Below are positions 61,741 through 64,000 of a DNA stretch of 64,000 bases, piece after piece (the stretch's first letter is position 1; every line of letters starts with the position of its first letter). The notes below the pieces were generated by a model, which saw only the letters and a program-made list of their open reading frames with translations, was not told the origin of the DNA and did no database searches. The stretch comes from Leucaena leucocephala (Eukaryota; Streptophyta; Magnoliopsida; Fabales; Fabaceae), in contig CM073518.1 of assembly GCA_037074615.1 (NCBI GenBank), forward strand, positions 20,102,501 through 20,166,500, written 5' to 3'. The translations under genes and the position numbers were made by a program.

Positions 61741-63944
61741 TTAGCACTTGGGAAGATCGCTTGGAGGTGGAAGCAGAGATTCGTTTGGCCCCTTACCATT
61801 GTCCACCACAAATGCCATCTTCAATCCCCAGGTCGTGTGAATTTCCAAATGGCAATGCATGAACCACACACCTGTCAATTCAATCCCCAATTATCAGTAA
61901 GCAAAATTGTTGTCTAAATAATCTTCAGAATTTTAAGTGACAACTTGTTGCATTAGAAGAACGTTACCTGGATTATCAGCTCTGAACCTGATGGCGGTCC
62001 ATCCGCCGGCGGGGACGCCAACTGTGTTTCTCTCTACAGGGTCAAGGAGGTTGAATGTTTTCGGATCCGTCTTGGGATTGAAATTTCCAATTCCTCTGCC
62101 GACCACGAAGAAGTTGAAGCCATGAAGATGAATTGGATGGTTTTCAGGTGCGATCATTCCCGTATCTTGTAACACCAACTCGACCGTTGAGTTATAAGGA
62201 AGCCTGTAAAGCCTCGTCCCTGTGGTGGTCGCGAAGTTCGTCGGCTGTGTCCCCGTGAAATTGAACATCACCGGAGGCTTAGCGGGGAAATCGTCGGTGA
62301 AAACGCCGCTAATGTTGAAGAAATGTGCCTGGAGCAGAGAAATCTTCGGCATCACAAAGGATACGTTGTTGAAATCGGCAACCACACGGCTTCCATTTAC
62401 GCAAGTAGGACAAGGGTTGATTCCGAGGCCGACGGTGAAGAACAAGGAATGCTCGATCTTCAAGGGGACTTTTGCAGGGTAGGCGTTTGAGTTTAGGCTT
62501 CTGAGAGAGTCAGTGAAGTTTGTGGCTACTGGTGTTGCGTTTTTGGGAGGAACGTGAGTGAGGGTGGTGAGTGTAGAACTGAGAGTGCCTGAGTAGTGTA
62601 ATGTGGCTTGGGCTGTTCTGTTGTCTACTATGATGGGAGCGTCCATGAAAGGAGATGCTGCAACTAAGTACTTGCCTGTGGCTCTGTTGGTTGTGAGAAG
62701 GACGTTTGTGGTCTGGCCTGGTGCTATAACTATGGTGTCTGTTTTGAAAGGTTTTGTGTAGGCTGCATCAACCTCAACCACTGTGAGTTGATGGCCTGCA
62801 ACCTTAAAGAAGAGTTCCTCATTCAGTGCAGCGTTGATGATTCTCAACAGGTAGGTTTTTCCCTGCTCAACTTGAAAATTGAATCCTGCTCGCAAAGGAA
62901 AGATGATAAGTCTCATGGTAAAGGAATTAGCCACACCTTTTTGTTTCACCTTTTCGGCTTCTTCTTCTATGGTTTCATAAATGATTAATTTGCTTTAATT
63001 TTATAGATGGAGCCTATTTAAGTGTAAGGTTTTTGTTTTACCTGGTGAAGCACAACCTTGGACAAGACCTGGGTGGCCATTGATGGTGTGAGCATCAGAG
63101 ACATTAGGGGCCAACCCAGACTTCATAGCTTCATTGATAACAGCCTCTGTGTCTGATTTCCACCATTCACCTAACCCAAATTGAAGTAAAATGAGATTTA
63201 TGAGGTGTGATTTTCAACCCGTTTGACTATTATACAAGTTAAACTGTTGAGCAGGGAAAAAGAAAAAAAGGTGGTAGAACTAACCCAACAAGAGAATTTG
63301 TTCCATGTGGGGTCTGGGAAAAGGGTAAGGAACACCAAGCTTGGGCATGATGACTAAGGCTCCATGGACAGTGGCCCTGAGCCAGAGAATGTGTGCATGC
63401 CAAAAGAGGGTACCTCTCTGGCCTGTGAGGGTGAAGTTGTACGCATAGACCTGCCCTGGTTGAATTGGGCACTGGGTTATGTATGCTGGCCCATCAGCCC
63501 AACCCGTCCTTAGCTGTCTAACCCCATGCCTGGAACAGGAAAAAAAGTTTAAAATCTTGAAATTTCTTAGTTTTTATGAAGTTGATTCGGATTTATAAAA
63601 GATGCAAACCAAATCAATCATGAAGATGTTAGTGAGATCTTTAGCTAACATGTTTGCTCATATATATTTATATTATGTTTCATGTGGGAAAATTTATGAT
63701 TAGTCTAAATATATATATTTTTTAATTTCATTAGGAAATTTAAATAAAAAGTATGGAAAGATAGAAGTTAAATCAGTAATTTGAGTACCCACCAGTGGAT
63801 GCTGACGTTGTATTTGACATGGTTGACCACCTTAATCAGAACAGTGTCATCTTCCCTAGCATAGATGGTGGGACCTGGGTACTTACCATTGACGGTTACT
63901 ATGGGCTTGGTTGAACACAACCTCGTTGCATTCTTCATCACCAC
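61741..63944 (-). CDS. LAC4: Laccase, LAC4-like, 5' end beyond the window
   Basis: Five exons seen: 63793-63944 (152 bp), 63285-63529 (245), 63042-63170 (129), 61968-62885 (918) and 61741-61871 (131). They encode 524 aa in phase; these exon sizes are typical of plant laccases. Exon 1 with the signal peptide lies past 64000. All four copper motifs are present: HWHG (split by the first intron here), WHAH, HPIHLHG and HCHLEIH, with Leu as the likely axial residue of the T1 site. Family knowledge: a secreted multicopper oxidase that couples monolignols into lignin in secondary walls. The tail TTWGLKMAF and PPPSDLPKC fits LAC4 better than LAC17. A miR397 site lies in the 918-bp exon. In Arabidopsis LAC4 neighbours a DIV-type MYB, as here, though the two are about 16 kb apart. 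Confidence 0.95.
62819..62839 (-). promoter_or_regulatory. miR397 target site in the laccase mRNA
   Basis: The plus strand here equals mature miR397a at 20 of 21 positions (the difference is miRNA position 6, C for G), so the laccase mRNA is complementary to miR397 with one mismatch. It encodes INAALNE in the second cupredoxin region, the usual position of miR397 sites in LAC2/4/17-type laccases. Confidence 0.85.
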
Positions 63945-64000
63945 CTGCATAAAATAATAAAATTCACCAAACTTGAGTGCCTTGCTCAACTATATATTAT

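Noticed and set aside
1..64000. CRISPR arrays, operons, prophage or bacterial mobile systems
   Set aside because: Nothing of this kind is present. Introns, plant gene families and plant transposons show that this is nuclear plant DNA.
1..64000. tRNA or rRNA genes
   Set aside because: I saw no cloverleaf-like tRNA or rRNA block. The only pol III boxes with supporting context are in the SINE at 60086.

Overview
This is nuclear DNA of a flowering plant, most likely a eudicot. The window is AT-rich, the genes are split by GT-AG introns, and the protein-coding genes are plant-specific or chloroplast-targeted (TSP9, THIC, chloroplast FtsH, CYP86A, laccase). Long AT-rich spacers are filled with small non-autonomous transposons. 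I cannot name the species.

Layout. 0-2 kb: a complete CYP86A fatty-acid omega-hydroxylase gene (minus). 4.3 kb: TSP9, a small thylakoid phosphoprotein (plus). 5.9 kb: a short josephin-like gene (minus). 8.5-13.6 kb: THIC, the thiamin pyrimidine synthase (minus), with a complete TPP riboswitch in its 3' UTR. 18-24 kb: a 12-exon chloroplast FtsH metalloprotease of the FTSH7/9 type (minus). 26-28 kb: a nodulin-like MFS transporter (plus). 30.3-36.6 kb: a large acidic membrane-anchored protein whose coding region has duplicated internally (plus). 44-46.6 kb: a DIVARICATA-type MYB factor (minus) with a TRIM element just upstream of its start codon. 61.7-64 kb: a LAC4-type laccase (minus), cut by the right edge of the window so that exon 1 is missing. 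The stretches 13.6-17.9, 36.6-44.1 and 46.6-61.5 kb are essentially gene-free.

Mobile DNA is the main content of the spacers: three PIF/Harbinger-like MITEs, a foldback MITE nested in another MITE, a palindromic MITE family with two copies, a hAT-like element with GC-rich hairpin ends whose empty site is also in the window, a tandem three-LTR TRIM, a tRNA-derived SINE, an internally deleted Ty1/copia remnant and a seven-unit tandem array of about 115 bp.

How the genes relate. They are housekeeping and cell-wall/plastid genes, not an operon or a dedicated system. From memory of the Arabidopsis map, TSP9 pairs with FTSH7, josephin-like with THIC and the acidic protein, and the MYB with LAC4. 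Here those sets are interleaved in one segment, which looks like an ancestral order later split by genome duplication and gene loss. I saw no clearly undescribed biological system. The most informative items are the riboswitch with a splice-dependent THIC C-terminus, the TRIM array in the MYB 5' region, and the layered duplications and insertions in the 30-37 kb gene.
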